A stretch of DNA of 12,978 nt from an uncultured Pelagibacteraceae bacterium. GTDB lineage: Bacteria > Pseudomonadota > Alphaproteobacteria > Pelagibacterales > Pelagibacteraceae. The stretch is from NCBI GenBank assembly GCA_902572155.1, contig CACGET010000029.1, forward strand, positions 1 to 12,978, read 5' to 3'. A program made the position numbers and the translations under genes. Below, piece after piece: positions 12,830 to 12,978 of this stretch. Below the pieces are notes generated by a model, which did no database searches, was not told the DNA's origin, and worked only from the letters and a program-made list of their open reading frames with translations. The first letter of the stretch is position 1; each line of letters begins with the position of its first letter.

Positions 12830-12978
12830 CTAATTTTTATCTAAACCTAATGCTATTCTTTGTTTTCTCGTCCAAGCGAGACTTATTCTATCTATGATTA
12901 TAGCTAAAAGTACAATTCCAATACCCGCTGCAAGACCTCTTCCAGTATCAGATCTTGCCAAACCATTAAATACTTCAA
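12830..12978 (-). CDS. ABC transporter permease, betaine/proline type (C-terminal 48 residues, truncated by window edge)
   Basis: Last 48 codons of an inner-membrane permease of the ProW/OpuAB kind, the channel partner of the binding protein encoded at 8127-9140. Seen on the minus strand, frame open from the window edge: VFNGLARSDTGRGLAAG, then the hydrophobic stretch IGIVLLAIIIDRIS, and a short basic tail ending in LDKN and TAG at 12830-12832. The pattern of a small loop with G-x-G-x-x-A-G followed by a last membrane helix and D-R is the typical C-terminus of betaine/proline permeases. Only one base separates its stop from the molybdoenzyme ATG (TAGTATG), so they are translationally linked. 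The ATPase and the rest of the permease would lie to the right of the window. Confidence 0.85.
   Translation of the reverse strand, partial: EVFNGLARSDTGRGLAAGIGIVLLAIIIDRISLAWTRKQRIALGLDKN

Overview
The window is strongly A+T-rich, packed almost wall to wall with genes, and free of mobile elements, tRNAs, rRNAs and CRISPR arrays. Many spacers are under 25 bp, stop and start codons overlap, and two divergent gene pairs are separated by only 20 and 11 bp. With its marine-type gene content (a DmdA-related demethylase, a betaine-type ABC transporter), this points to a streamlined planktonic alphaproteobacterium of the SAR11/Pelagibacter kind. That assignment is inferred from composition and gene content only.

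Layout, left to right. (1) 1-766 (+): 3' part of a GT9 heptosyltransferase-like gene, cut by the window edge. (2) 763-2033 (-): compact run of gamma-carbonic anhydrase, a cis-CaaD-like tautomerase with a complete catalytic hexad, and a DUF1330 protein. (3) 2054-3690 (+): redoxin-type thioredoxin-fold protein, coupled by a TAATG overlap to a GT4 glycosyltransferase. (4) 3773-4777 (+): exported dienelactone-hydrolase-family enzyme with an obligatory TTG start and a TATAAT seven bases in front of it. (5) 4812-6284 (-): 3-hydroxyisobutyrate-dehydrogenase-family enzyme followed by a PNPOx-like flavin-binding protein. (6) 6296-7504 (+): 12-TM MFS transporter. (7) 7548-8066 (+): rpoZ with an unusually long acidic tail, ended by a bidirectional terminator shared with the next unit. 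(8) 8127-12978 (-): betaine-type ABC permease (partial, right edge), DMSO-reductase-family molybdoenzyme, DmdA/GcvT-like methyltransferase, and periplasmic betaine-type binding protein.

Region 8 is the most interesting part. Transporter subunits bracket two enzymes: a molybdenum oxotransferase with DMSO-reductase active-site residues but no export signal, and a folate-type demethylase related to, but distinct from, DMSP demethylase. The simplest reading is an uptake-and-catabolism module for a methylated, probably oxidised, onium or sulfoxide compound. It would be imported by the ABC system, reduced in the cytoplasm at an S- or N-oxide, and demethylated onto tetrahydrofolate. The substrate cannot be read from the sequence. 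Oxidised DMSP derivatives are one speculative candidate. The binding-protein gene has its own candidate promoter and a strong Shine-Dalgarno, so it is probably made in excess over the enzymes, as is usual for binding proteins.
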